DNA of 64,000 nucleotides from an uncultured Pelagibacteraceae bacterium (GTDB lineage Bacteria; Pseudomonadota; Alphaproteobacteria; Pelagibacterales; Pelagibacteraceae). Both the position numbers and the translations under genes were made by a program. This document shows positions 40,910 to 50,196 of this stretch, one piece after another. The notes under the pieces are model-generated. The model was not told where the DNA came from and searched no databases. It saw only the letters and a program-made list of their open reading frames with translations. The DNA is taken from NCBI GenBank assembly GCA_902603555.1, contig CACKVD010000005.1, positions 1-64,000 of the forward strand, written 5' to 3'. Numbering within the stretch: the first letter of the stretch is position 1; every line of letters begins with the position of its first letter.

Positions 40910-42201
40910 TAATTATATAGTCTAATTAATGTTGGAAATTTAAGAATATTCTTATTCTTTTTAAATACTGATAAACAGTTTCTTGCGTTAATTTCTGTTG
41001 TTTTATGCGTAATAATTACGATTGTTGCTTTTTTATTTTTCTTATCAGGTGTTTGAATTATTCTTTTAACTGAAATTTTATATTTGGCTAATCTATTTGT
41101 AATTAACGAAAGAACACCTTGCTTATCTTTGACTTCAAATCTTAAATAAAGTGAGTTTGTATATTTATCATTACTAAATGGCTTAATAGACCTTCTTTTA
41201 TTAGAAGAAATACCAAAAGGATATTTAGTATTTCCTCTTAATATTGATAATAAGTCTGATAATAATGAAGAGGAAGTTGGCCCAGGTCCAGCACCCTCCC
41301 CTTGTAAAACGCTTTCCCCTACTGGTTTACCTTCTGTAATTACAGCATTCATAACACCATTAACATTTCCTATATATGTATTTTTACTTACCAAACATGG
41401 ATGTACTGTTTCAAACAATTGACCATTAATAATTTCAGAAATTCCAAGTAGTTTAACTCTAAGACCCAACTGACTTGCGATTTTAATGTCTTCCAATTTG
41501 ATATTTTCAATTCCTTCCATGATACATTTACTTTTAGAAATTTTTGTATTGAATGAAAGAGCTGACAATATTCTAATTTTAGCAAAAGCATCAAAACCAT
41601 TTAAATCTAATTTTGGATTACCTGGTTCAGCATAACCTAATAGTTGTGCTTTTTTTAAAACCTTATCAAAATTTTCACCAGTTTTTTCCATTTCAGTTAA
41701 GATATAATTTGTTGTCCCATTTAAAATTCCATAAATTTTGTTAATTTTATTAGTAGCTAAACCTTCCTTTATTGTTCTAAGGATTGGAATACCGCCAGCA
41801 ACTGAAGCCTCAAATTCTAAATTTACATTATTTTTTTCAGCTAATTTTGCTAAGTAATCTCCATGTTTTGCTATCAGAGCTTTATTCGGAGTAATAACAT
41901 TAACTTTATTTCTTAGAGCAGTTTCGACAATTTTCTTAGAAATACCATCTGATTGACCAATCGACTCAAATAAAATATCAACTTTTTTTGATTTAAATAT
42001 TGTTAACGGATTTGAGTAAAAAATTTTTTTATCTATTTTGAAATTTCTTTTTTTATTTTTATTCTTAGCAGAAATAGCAACTATCTTAATTTTTTTACCT
42101 GATTTAACTTCAATTTCATTTTTTTTAATATTAAGTTCATTATAAAGATAAATACCAATCTGTCCTAACCCTACAATTGCAATATTAATAAATTTATTCA
42201 T
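40909..42201 (-). CDS. hom: Homoserine dehydrogenase
   Basis: VGLGQIGIYLYNEL, NVITPNKALIA, EASVAGGIPILRTI, GILNGTTNYIL; C-terminal ACT-like. Confidence 0.96.
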   Translation of the reverse strand: MNKFINIAIVGLGQIGIYLYNELNIKKNEIEVKSGKKIKIVAISAKNKNKKRNFKIDKKIFYSNPLTIFKSKKVDILFESIGQSDGISKKIVETALRNKVNVITPNKALIAKHGDYLAKLAEKNNVNLEFEASVAGGIPILRTIKEGLATNKINKIYGILNGTTNYILTEMEKTGENFDKVLKKAQLLGYAEPGNPKLDLNGFDAFAKIRILSALSFNTKISKSKCIMEGIENIKLEDIKIASQLGLRVKLLGISEIINGQLFETVHPCLVSKNTYIGNVNGVMNAVITEGKPVGESVLQGEGAGPGPTSSSLLSDLLSILRGNTKYPFGISSNKRRSIKPFSNDKYTNSLYLRFEVKDKQGVLSLITNRLAKYKISVKRIIQTPDKKNKKATIVIITHKTTEINARNCLSVFKKNKNILKFPTLIRLYN

Positions 42202-42363
42202 TTAACCATCTATTTTTGGATAAGGATTATTTTTTGCATATTCTTCAAGTTGAATTCTAAATTCCTCAAAACTGATTTCATCTGAAAAATTAATGTCATT
42301 TCTAATATTATTAGATGAACAAGAAGCTAAAAAAAATATAGTTATAAGAAAAAATTTACTCAT
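42202..42363 (-). CDS. Small lipoprotein (53 aa; not in supplied ORF track)
   Basis: MSKFFLITIFFLASCSSNNIRNDINFSDEISFEEFRIQLEEYAKNNPYPKIDG*; lipobox LASC; ATGA overlap with argC stop, abuts the hom start. Confidence 0.75.
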   Translation of the reverse strand: MSKFFLITIFFLASCSSNNIRNDINFSDEISFEEFRIQLEEYAKNNPYPKIDG

Positions 42364-43382
42364 TTAAAACCTTCATCATTTTTAAATCCAAATTTTAAAT
42401 TCATATTTTGAATAGCTTGTCCTGCTCCACCTTTAATTAAGTTATCTATTGCAGATAATATAATAATCTTATTTTTATATTTTGTTTTAAAAACTGAGAT
42501 AAAACAATTATTAGTATTAATAACATCATTTGTACTTATCAAAGTATCATTCTTTAAAATCTTAACAAATTTACTTTTTTTATAAAATTGTTTTAAAATC
42601 TTTTCAATTTTTGTCACTGAAAAACTTGATTTCAAATCAACATATATAGTGCTTAAAATACCTCTAAACATAGGCGTTAAATGAGGTGTGAAAGTAAATT
42701 CCACATTTGATTTAATATATTTTTTTAATTCTTGATCAATTTCTGAATTATGTCTGTGGAAACCTAGGCCATAAGCACTTAAAGATTCATATAAGTTTTT
42801 TTTCTGATATTTTTTATGCACACTTCTTCCAGCACCAGAATAACCTGATTTTGAGTCTATAATTATATTTTTAACATTAATAGAATTACTTTTTACTAAT
42901 GGTATTAATGGTAAAAGAACCGATGTAGGATAACAACCTGGACATCCTATAATCTTAAAATCTTTAATTTTTTTACCTATAATTTCTGGCAAAGCATAAA
43001 TACTTTTTTTAATATTAGATATTGCTTTATGTTTTTGTTTATACCATTTAAGATATTCTGAACTTTTCTTTAATCTGAAATCTGCTGCTAAATCAATTAA
43101 AGTATTCTTTTTTAATAAATGATTAGAAATTTCTTGAGCTTCACCATTCGGGAGCGCTGTAAAAATTATATCAACTTCTTTCAAAAATTTCTTGTTAAAT
43201 TTGACAATTTTAGGTAAATTTTTTGATGCTAAAGACTTTTCATAAAATGAAATTTTTTTACCAACAGAAGTATTTCCACATAAATATCTGATATTTACAT
43301 TTTTATGCTTTACTAATAATTTTATTAGTTGAACACCAATGTATCCAGTTGAACCAGCAATTAAAGCATTAAGCTTAAGCAT
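42360..43382 (-). CDS. argC: N-acetyl-gamma-glutamyl-phosphate reductase
   Basis: GSTGYIGVQLIKLL, IGCPGCYPTSVLLPL, SGYSGAGR. Confidence 0.96.
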   Translation of the reverse strand: MLKLNALIAGSTGYIGVQLIKLLVKHKNVNIRYLCGNTSVGKKISFYEKSLASKNLPKIVKFNKKFLKEVDIIFTALPNGEAQEISNHLLKKNTLIDLAADFRLKKSSEYLKWYKQKHKAISNIKKSIYALPEIIGKKIKDFKIIGCPGCYPTSVLLPLIPLVKSNSINVKNIIIDSKSGYSGAGRSVHKKYQKKNLYESLSAYGLGFHRHNSEIDQELKKYIKSNVEFTFTPHLTPMFRGILSTIYVDLKSSFSVTKIEKILKQFYKKSKFVKILKNDTLISTNDVINTNNCFISVFKTKYKNKIIILSAIDNLIKGGAGQAIQNMNLKFGFKNDEGFK

Positions 43383-43415
43383 TTTTTATTATAGCAGTTT
43401 AAAGTTAAAAAAGAA

Positions 43416-43853
43416 TTATCTTTTAGAGAATTGGAAGCTTCTTCTAGCCTTTTTTCTTCCAGGTTTTTTTCTCTCAACGGCCCTAGAATCTCTAGTGGTT
43501 AATTTTTCGGTTTTAAGTGTAGATTTTAAATTTTCATCAAACATAACTAAAGCTTTTGAAATACCATGAACCATAGCACCAGCTTGACCTGTTGGTCCAC
43601 CACCTTTAACACTACATCTTACATCATACTCAGTTGCTTGATTAATTAATTCAAATGGTCTTGTTATTTGCATCTTGTGATTATCACTTGAAAAATAGTC
43701 ACTAAAAAGTTTACCATTTACATAAATTTTTCCAGATCCTTTTTTTAACCAAACTTTGGCAATTGACGTTTTTCTTCTACCTGTAGCATATTTACTATCT
43801 TTAAAATCTAATTTAAGTTTCGGTGTCTTTGAGGCAGTCTGTGTATTTTCCAT
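43416..43853 (-). CDS. rpsI: 30S ribosomal protein S9
   Basis: YATGRRKTSIAKVWLKKGSGKIYVNG; C-terminal KKPGRKKARRSFQFSKR. Confidence 0.97.
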   Translation of the reverse strand: MENTQTASKTPKLKLDFKDSKYATGRRKTSIAKVWLKKGSGKIYVNGKLFSDYFSSDNHKMQITRPFELINQATEYDVRCSVKGGGPTGQAGAMVHGISKALVMFDENLKSTLKTEKLTTRDSRAVERKKPGRKKARRSFQFSKR

Positions 43854-43854
43854 A

Positions 43855-44313
43855 TTAATTTCTAACTATGTTTTTACTATTCATTTTTCCTAATTCAATA
43901 ACTTTTGGATTTTGTGCTGAATGAGGATGATCTCCTCCTGAATAGATTTTCAATTTAGTTAGTTGCTTTTTTCCCAAAACACCACCTGGTAACATTCTTT
44001 TAACTGCAAGCTTTAAAGCCTCACCAGGTTTTTTTTCTTGGAGTTTTTCAGGTGTAGTTTCTTTGATACCACCAGGGTGACCTGTGTGTTTATAATATTT
44101 TTTATTTTGAAATTTTTTTCCAGTAAACTTTATTTTTTCAATATTCTTAACTATAACAAAATCTCCATGATCCATATGTGGAGTATAAGTTGTTTTATTT
44201 TTGCCTCTTATTATTTTAGAGATTATAGTAGCCAGTCTGCCTACTACAGCATTATTTGCATCAATTTCGTACCACGATGAGGATAATTGATCTTTTTTAA
44301 TGAATTTTGTCAT
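43855..44313 (-). CDS. rplM: 50S ribosomal protein L13
   Basis: WYEIDANNAVVGRLATIISKIIRGKNK; VKRMLPGGVLGKKQL. Confidence 0.97.
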   Translation of the reverse strand: MTKFIKKDQLSSSWYEIDANNAVVGRLATIISKIIRGKNKTTYTPHMDHGDFVIVKNIEKIKFTGKKFQNKKYYKHTGHPGGIKETTPEKLQEKKPGEALKLAVKRMLPGGVLGKKQLTKLKIYSGGDHPHSAQNPKVIELGKMNSKNIVRN

Positions 44314-44397
44314 TGTGCGAGGATTAATACTATTAATAAATATAATGTCAAATTGATATTTCTATTGTTTTAATTACTTAATTTGATATATTTGTAA

Positions 44398-44441
44398 TTG
44401 CCGATTTGATCCTATTGCGGGCTTACAGCTAAACAGGAACT
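44398..44441 (+). promoter_or_regulatory. SAM-II riboswitch aptamer candidate
   Basis: TTGCCGATTTGATCCTATTGCGGGCTTACAGCTAAACAGGAACT matches remembered SAM-II conserved blocks (GATTT..CC.TATTGC, AGCTAAA.AGG); TCCT/AGGA pseudoknot pairing possible. Confidence 0.75.
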
Positions 44442-44455
44442 TTCACACTAAATCG

Positions 44456-44516
44456 GTAGGCATTTGAACTATATTGTGCGCCTTACATTAAGTAGAAGCA
44501 CTAAAAAAGGAGTAAT
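44456..44516 (+). promoter_or_regulatory. SAM-V riboswitch candidate covering the ribosome-binding site of metY
   Basis: GGCATTTGAACTATATTGTGCGCCTTACATTAAGTAGAAGCACTAAAAAAGGAGTAAT; AGGC/GCCT and GTGC/GCAC stems; SD AAGGAG lies inside the conserved 3' block. Confidence 0.82.
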
Positions 44517-45845
44517 ATGAGCAAGAAAAGAAACAATCCTGAAACCATAGCTATTCATGGTGGAGATTATAGAAGTGATCCAGCAACTAATGCTGTTGCT
44601 GTTCCAATTTATAGAACAACTTCTTATCAATTTAATAGTGTAGATCATGCGGCCAACCTTTTTGCATTAAAAGAGTTTGGCAATATCTATACAAGAATAA
44701 TGAACCCTACAAATGATGTGTTAGAAAAAAGAATTGCAGCTCTAGAGGGAGGCTTGGCTTGTTTAACTGTAGCATCTGGACAAACTGCATCATTATTTTC
44801 AGTATTAAATGTCGCTCAAGCTGGAGACAATATTGTAAGTTCAACAGATCTGTATGGTGGAACTGTATCTTTATTTACACACACATTGAGTAAACTTGGT
44901 ATTGAAATTAGATATGCTGATCCAAAAGATCCAAAAAATTTTGAAAAAAAAATTGATGATAAAACTAGAGCTTTTTATGGAGAAACATTACCCAACCCAT
45001 ATTTGAGAGTATTTCCAATTAAAGAAGTTTCAGATATTGGTCGTAAATACAATATACCTCTTATAATGGATAATACTGCAGCACCAGTTATATGTAAACC
45101 AATTGAACACGGTGCAGCCGTAGTAATTCATTCACTAACAAAATATATAGGAGGTCATGGTACTGCTATTGCTGGAAGTATTGTTGATAGTGGTAATTTT
45201 GATTGGACAGCAGATCCTAAAAGACAACCATTGTTTAATGAACCGGATGCTAGTTATAATGGTGCAGTTTGGGGTAAAGTTGTACCTGAACTTACAGGAG
45301 CAAATGTTCCTTTTGCTGTGAGAGCTAGAGTTTGTTTATTAAGAGACCTAGGTTCAGCATGCTCACCAGATAATGCGTTTGCTATTATTCAAGGTCTTGA
45401 AACTGTGGCTTTAAGAATGAGACAACATTGTGCCAATGCTGAATATGTTGTTGATTTTCTAAAAAAACATAAAGAAGTGACAAAAGTAATATATTCAACT
45501 GAACACGACAAACCTATTGCTGAAAGAGCAAAAAAATATCTAACCGGTGGAAATGGTCCTATGGTTGGTATTGAACTAAAAGGTGGTATTGAAGCTGGTA
45601 AAAGATTTATTGAATCCTTAAAAATGTTTTATCATGTAGCAAATATTGGTGATGCTAGAAGTTTAGCTATTCATCCAGCTAGCACTACTCATAGTCAATT
45701 AAACGAAAAAGAGTTGGCAGCTTCTGGTGTCACTCAAAGTTACGTTAGATTGTGTATCGGTTTAGAACATATTGATGATATAATAGATGATTTAGATCAG
45801 GCTCTAAATAAATCTTCAAAAGGGTCCTTAAAAGCAGTTAGTTGA
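44517..45845 (+). CDS. metY: O-acetylhomoserine sulfhydrylase (Cys/Met metabolism PLP enzyme)
   Basis: ETIAIHGGDYRSDPATNAVAVPIYRTTSYQF; IHSLTKYIGGHGTAIAG (PLP Lys). Confidence 0.94.
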   Translation: MSKKRNNPETIAIHGGDYRSDPATNAVAVPIYRTTSYQFNSVDHAANLFALKEFGNIYTRIMNPTNDVLEKRIAALEGGLACLTVASGQTASLFSVLNVAQAGDNIVSSTDLYGGTVSLFTHTLSKLGIEIRYADPKDPKNFEKKIDDKTRAFYGETLPNPYLRVFPIKEVSDIGRKYNIPLIMDNTAAPVICKPIEHGAAVVIHSLTKYIGGHGTAIAGSIVDSGNFDWTADPKRQPLFNEPDASYNGAVWGKVVPELTGANVPFAVRARVCLLRDLGSACSPDNAFAIIQGLETVALRMRQHCANAEYVVDFLKKHKEVTKVIYSTEHDKPIAERAKKYLTGGNGPMVGIELKGGIEAGKRFIESLKMFYHVANIGDARSLAIHPASTTHSQLNEKELAASGVTQSYVRLCIGLEHIDDIIDDLDQALNKSSKGSLKAVS

Positions 45846-46854
45846 CCTTTGTATTAATATAAAAAAAATAAATACATGAACTAACTAAAAAAATTGAACT
45901 TATTTGGTGCATCGATGCTACATAAATCTGTGCACCATATAATACTGTAAATATACCTAAAAAAATTTGTAAAATTATAAAAAATCCTAAAATATTTATT
46001 GATTTGTATAAATCATACATCTTATTTCTATAAATCTTATAAAAAATAAATAAATAAAAAATACCTATTACATAGGCCAAATTTCTATGTAAAAATTGAA
46101 CTAATGATGGATCACTTAAAGCTGATAGTTTAAATAAATTTATAAAATCGTTATCATTAGGAAAATATGAATGTCCCATTAATGGCCAAGAATTATAAAT
46201 TTTGCCTGCATCCATGCCAGATACAAAGGCACCTACAACTATTTGTGTAAAAACTAAACTTAAAAATAAAAAGGGAATTAGTGGGTTTATTCTGTTTAAA
46301 GTAGTACTATATTTTTGAATTTTTAAAAAATTCCAAAAAATTAATGATAAAATCAAAAAAGCGACAAATAAGTGTATTGAAAGTCTAAAATGACTTACAT
46401 CTACTCTATTAACTAATCCACTGCTAACCATATACCATCCTATAAAACCTTGAAAACAAATTAATAAAAAAATAAAATATAAATTTAGTAATTTAGATAT
46501 TTTTATTTTAAATGAAAAATATATTAATGGAATCAAAAATCCTAAACCTATTAATCTTCCAAGAAATCGGTGTACCCATTCCCACCAAAAAATTATCTTA
46601 AATTCTTGTATACTCATGTTATAATTCTGTAATTTAAATTCAGGTATCTCCTTATAAAGATTAAAATAAAATACCCAGTCACTATGATTTATTGGTGGAA
46701 AGAAACCTGAAAATAACTGCCATTCTGTAATGGATAAACCCGAATCTGTTAATCTTGTTAAACCACCAACAACAATCATAATCGATATTGCCCAGAACAT
46801 CGTAATTAACCAAATTGATAGTTGATTATTAATTTTTGGATTTAATGTATACAT
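45838..46854 (-). CDS. ctaA: Heme A synthase, COX15/CtaA-like
   Basis: GGLTRLTDSGLSITEWQLFSGFFPP, WWEWVHRFLGRLIGLGFL; start trimmed to MYTLNPKINNQLS, since the ORF-track start would overlap the divergent chorismate mutase. Confidence 0.93.
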   Translation of the reverse strand: MYTLNPKINNQLSIWLITMFWAISIMIVVGGLTRLTDSGLSITEWQLFSGFFPPINHSDWVFYFNLYKEIPEFKLQNYNMSIQEFKIIFWWEWVHRFLGRLIGLGFLIPLIYFSFKIKISKLLNLYFIFLLICFQGFIGWYMVSSGLVNRVDVSHFRLSIHLFVAFLILSLIFWNFLKIQKYSTTLNRINPLIPFLFLSLVFTQIVVGAFVSGMDAGKIYNSWPLMGHSYFPNDNDFINLFKLSALSDPSLVQFLHRNLAYVIGIFYLFIFYKIYRNKMYDLYKSINILGFFIILQIFLGIFTVLYGAQIYVASMHQISSIFLVSSCIYFFYINTKVN

Positions 46855-46897
46855 AATAGAATAAATATAATAATTTTTTAAATATCCAAATATATAA

Positions 46898-47188
46898 ATG
46901 TCGCCACTTAAAAGAAAAAAACTTAGTATAATTAGATCTGAATTAGATAGATTAGACAATTCTCTTATAAAAATAATTAAAAAAAGAACAAATTTAGTTA
47001 AAAAAGTTTTAGCTCTTAAGGAAAAAAAAAGTCAAATTATAGATCAAAAAAGAATTAGATATATACTGAAAAATATTAAAAAAAAATCAATTAGAAATAA
47101 TATTGATACAAAAATAACCAATCGGATTTGGAAAAATATGATTTGGTCTTATATCGACTTCGAAAAAAGAAACTTTAAAAAAAAATAG
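46898..47188 (+). CDS. AroQ-type chorismate mutase domain protein
   Basis: SIIRSELDRLDNSLIKIIKKRTNLVKKVLALK. Confidence 0.82.
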   Translation: MSPLKRKKLSIIRSELDRLDNSLIKIIKKRTNLVKKVLALKEKKSQIIDQKRIRYILKNIKKKSIRNNIDTKITNRIWKNMIWSYIDFEKRNFKKK

Positions 47189-47380
47189 TTACTTACTATG
47201 AGGAGGAAGTTTTTTTTCAATAAAAACTTCATGTTTACGAGTAGCAGGATTATATTTTTTTGCTTTAAGTTTAACCTTTGCCTTTTCACCACCAGCAGGC
47301 TTTTTAACATAATAAAAAAAAGGACTATCGGGTTTATTTTCTGGAACTAATCTTACTTTTATATGTGTTTTTTTTGCCAT
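47189..47380 (-). CDS. rpmG: 50S ribosomal protein L33
   Basis: MAKKTHIKVRLVP...YYVKKP...KKYNPATRKHEVFIEKKL. Confidence 0.94.
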   Translation of the reverse strand: MAKKTHIKVRLVPENKPDSPFFYYVKKPAGGEKAKVKLKAKKYNPATRKHEVFIEKKLPPHSK

Positions 47381-47381
47381 T

Positions 47382-47753
47382 TTATTTATTAAGTTTTAAA
47401 GTTTTTATAATTTTAGAAATTTTTTTTAACTTATTTCTTAAATTAGCTGCTTTTATAGAATTATTTGAAGTTTCGTCAAGTTTTAAAGGTTCATTTTTAT
47501 TTAAAATTTTTTTAGCACCATTTATTGTCATACCTTGCTCTTTTAATAGAAAATGGACTTTTTTTAATAGTTCAATATTTTTCACATCATAATATCTTCT
47601 TTTGCCAATTAATATTTTGGGTTTTATTTGTTTAAATTCTTTTTCCCAAAAACGAATTGTGTGTGGCGGAATTAATTGTCCCTTTTTAGATTTTGAACTT
47701 AATAATTTTGCAACTTCCCCTATTGTTTTATAAGCATTTGTTAACTTACTCAT
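47382..47753 (-). CDS. MerR family transcriptional regulator
   Basis: YKTIGEVAKLL...PHTIRFWEKEFKQIKPKILIGKRRYYDVKNIELL. Confidence 0.92.
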   Translation of the reverse strand: MSKLTNAYKTIGEVAKLLSSKSKKGQLIPPHTIRFWEKEFKQIKPKILIGKRRYYDVKNIELLKKVHFLLKEQGMTINGAKKILNKNEPLKLDETSNNSIKAANLRNKLKKISKIIKTLKLNK

Positions 47754-48046
47754 TTCTTTAATAAATTAATTAATTCCTTAAAATCTTTAGAGGGCTTAAA
47801 TAAAACAACGTTTCTTTTTGAAATTGTTTTTTCTTCCTTTGTCTTTGGATTTCTACCAAGCCTAGATTTTTTAGATCTTATAGAAAAAGTACCAAAATTT
47901 GAAATTTTAATTTTTCCTTGGCTTTGTAAATTACTAATTATTAAAGTAAAAAATTCACTTAATAAACTTTCAGAAATTTGTTTAGAGAAGCCAATTTGCA
48001 TGTAAACTTGATTAACTAAATCTTTTTTAGTCAAATTTATTCTCAT
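47750..48046 (-). CDS. ihfA: Integration host factor subunit alpha
   Basis: LTKKDLVNQVYMQIGFSKQISESLL...KISNFGTFSIRSKKSRLGRNPKTKEE; plsX/merR neighbourhood. Confidence 0.9.
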   Translation of the reverse strand: MRINLTKKDLVNQVYMQIGFSKQISESLLSEFFTLIISNLQSQGKIKISNFGTFSIRSKKSRLGRNPKTKEEKTISKRNVVLFKPSKDFKELINLLKK

Positions 48047-48049
48047 AAA

Positions 48050-49051
48050 TCAAATATTATTCCTTATTTTTTTAATTAGATTACCTTTTACTATTTTATA
48101 ACAGACATCTACTGAATTAGAAAAACCTATATAATCAGTTCCACCATGACTTTTTACAACGGGTGTATCTAGACCAATGAAAATTGCTCCATTATATAAT
48201 CTTGGGTCTAATCGATCTTTAAATTTTTTTAAGTTTGAAATGTTTAATAGAGAGGATATTTTTCCCATAATAGATCCGCTTAAAGCTTTCTTAAGTTCAT
48301 CTGTAATAAAATTAGCTGTACCTTCGGCTGTTTTTAAAGCTACATTTCCAGTAAAACCATCAGATACAATTACATTTACTTCACCGTTCATAAGTTGATT
48401 TCCTTCAATATAACCAGAAAAAATAAAATTATCGTTTTGTTTTTCATTAAGCGTTTGGAATGTTTCTTTTATAATTTCATTTCCTTTAAGTTCTTCAGAG
48501 CCAATATTAAGTAACGCGACATTGGGATGTTCTGTGGGGTATAAAGATTTATATAAAGATGAACCCATTATAGAAAAATCCACTAAATTTTTTGAACTAC
48601 ACTCAATGTTTGCTCCAAGATCTAATACAACACTCATTCCTTTTTTGTTTGGCCATAAAGCTGACAGAGCAGGTTTGTCAATACTTTCAATCATTTTCAG
48701 ATTTAATTTAGCAATAACTAATAATGCTCCAGTATTTCCAGCAGATATCACAATGTCTGATTCTTTTTTTTTTACACTTTCAATCGCTAACCACATACTA
48801 GTATCTTTGCCTCTTTTAGCAGCTTCAAGCGGGCTATCAGTGCTTTTAACAGTATTTAATGTATTGAATGTCTCATAGAATTTTTTATCTATTTTTTTAT
48901 CTATGTATTTATTAATCTTAGTTTCATCACCAAATATTTTAAAAAAACATTTTTGATTAGATTTATGATGGTGAACAATTCCATCGATAATCTTTTTTGG
49001 AGACCCATCTCCCCCCATTGCATCAACTGCAATTTTAATTAAATCTTTCAT
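48050..49051 (-). CDS. plsX: Phosphate acyltransferase PlsX
   Basis: IAVDAMGGDGSPK; VISAGNTGALL; GSEELKGNEI. Confidence 0.96.
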   Translation of the reverse strand: MKDLIKIAVDAMGGDGSPKKIIDGIVHHHKSNQKCFFKIFGDETKINKYIDKKIDKKFYETFNTLNTVKSTDSPLEAAKRGKDTSMWLAIESVKKKESDIVISAGNTGALLVIAKLNLKMIESIDKPALSALWPNKKGMSVVLDLGANIECSSKNLVDFSIMGSSLYKSLYPTEHPNVALLNIGSEELKGNEIIKETFQTLNEKQNDNFIFSGYIEGNQLMNGEVNVIVSDGFTGNVALKTAEGTANFITDELKKALSGSIMGKISSLLNISNLKKFKDRLDPRLYNGAIFIGLDTPVVKSHGGTDYIGFSNSVDVCYKIVKGNLIKKIRNNI

Positions 49052-49069
49052 TTTGTAATTTTAAAGTAT

Positions 49070-49252
49070 TTATTCCTTAGGGTCTAGGACTTGACGACCT
49101 TTATACATTCCGGTTTTCAAATCAAGATGATGTGATAATCTATATTCTCCTGATTTTTTATCTTCAACGACATTTTTTGAGGAAAATTTCATGTTTTGAG
49201 ACCTTCTCATTCCTGTTCTTGAAGGTGTTTGTTTACGTTTTGGTACAGCCAT
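49070..49252 (-). CDS. rpmF: 50S ribosomal protein L32
   Basis: [21 protein letters not shown]...CDS followed by plsX. Confidence 0.97.
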   Translation of the reverse strand: MAVPKRKQTPSRTGMRRSQNMKFSSKNVVEDKKSGEYRLSHHLDLKTGMYKGRQVLDPKE

Positions 49253-49254
49253 AA

Positions 49255-49722
49255 TTATTGGTTACTTACACTTTTTAAATAAGAATTCAAAGTTTTTTTT
49301 GATAAAAAATCATCAAATTCATTAAAATAATTGGTTAATTCAGCAATATTTCCAAAATTTATTAAGAATTTAGAAATCTTTTTTTCTTTTTCCTTAAAAT
49401 CATCACTTGACCAAAAATGAATATCGGAGACTATTGAGTGAAATAAATTGATATAATCTTTCATTTTTTTATTTATTGATTGATCACCATAGCCAATTTC
49501 ACGTATACTAAGTTCAATTTGTCTAAAATTAAAGTCATACAATTCTTGTAAAGTTTTTTTATTTTCTTTATCTTTCAGGTTTTTTAATAGAAAAGCAAAA
49601 TGAAATAAAAATAAAGTAAGTCTGTCTGAAAAGGTATCTTGTTCATTTAAATTAGCGTATAACTTTTTATTAGTAGTTAAATTAACTAAATTGTTGTAAA
49701 TTTTTAAATAAGATTTGTTCAT
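49255..49722 (-). CDS. Ubiquinol-cytochrome c chaperone family (CBP3/UQCC1-like) protein
   Basis: [21 protein letters not shown]...[24 protein letters not shown]. Confidence 0.8.
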   Translation of the reverse strand: MNKSYLKIYNNLVNLTTNKKLYANLNEQDTFSDRLTLFLFHFAFLLKNLKDKENKKTLQELYDFNFRQIELSIREIGYGDQSINKKMKDYINLFHSIVSDIHFWSSDDFKEKEKKISKFLINFGNIAELTNYFNEFDDFLSKKTLNSYLKSVSNQ

Positions 49723-50185
49723 GAAATATATAATTTACATAATAATATCTTTTTTTTTAATAACAAGTTGCTCAATGAATAAGGTTATTAAAAAACATGG
49801 AGTAAGAAATCTTGAAAAAAAACAAGAAAAACTTATTATTTTGGAGTCTAATAAAAATGATATTAGAAAAATATTAGGACCTCCTTCAAGTGAAAGTGTT
49901 TTTGATAATGATTTGTGGATATTTATTGAAAGAGAAATCGTTAATGACAAGCTCTTAAAACTTGGTAAAGAAAAGTTAATTACGAATAATGTTCTTTTTT
50001 TAGAAATAGACTCAAAAGGACTGCTAATAAGTAAAAAATTTTATGACATCAACGAAATGAATGAAGCAAAGTTAAGTGAATTAAGTACAGAGTCAAAATA
50101 TACAAAAAAATCTTTTATTTATGACTTTTTATCAAGTATGAGACAAAAAATTAATGATCCACTTGGAAAAAGAAAAAAGCCATAA
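49715..50185 (+). CDS. BamE/SmpA/OmlA-like outer membrane assembly lipoprotein
   Basis: Lipobox ITSCSMNK; NDIRKILGPPSSESVFDNDLWIFIE. Confidence 0.85.
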   Translation: MFMKYIIYIIISFFLITSCSMNKVIKKHGVRNLEKKQEKLIILESNKNDIRKILGPPSSESVFDNDLWIFIEREIVNDKLLKLGKEKLITNNVLFLEIDSKGLLISKKFYDINEMNEAKLSELSTESKYTKKSFIYDFLSSMRQKINDPLGKRKKP

Positions 50186-50196
50186 AAATGAATAAT

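Noticed and set aside
46855-46959. N-terminal extension of the CtaA ORF (MSNLSNSDLIILSFFLL...)
   Set aside because: It would overlap the divergent chorismate mutase start; the COX15-like sequence begins at MYTLNPKINNQ.
48522-48878. 118-aa ORF antisense to plsX
   Set aside because: Shadow ORF; no domain recognised.
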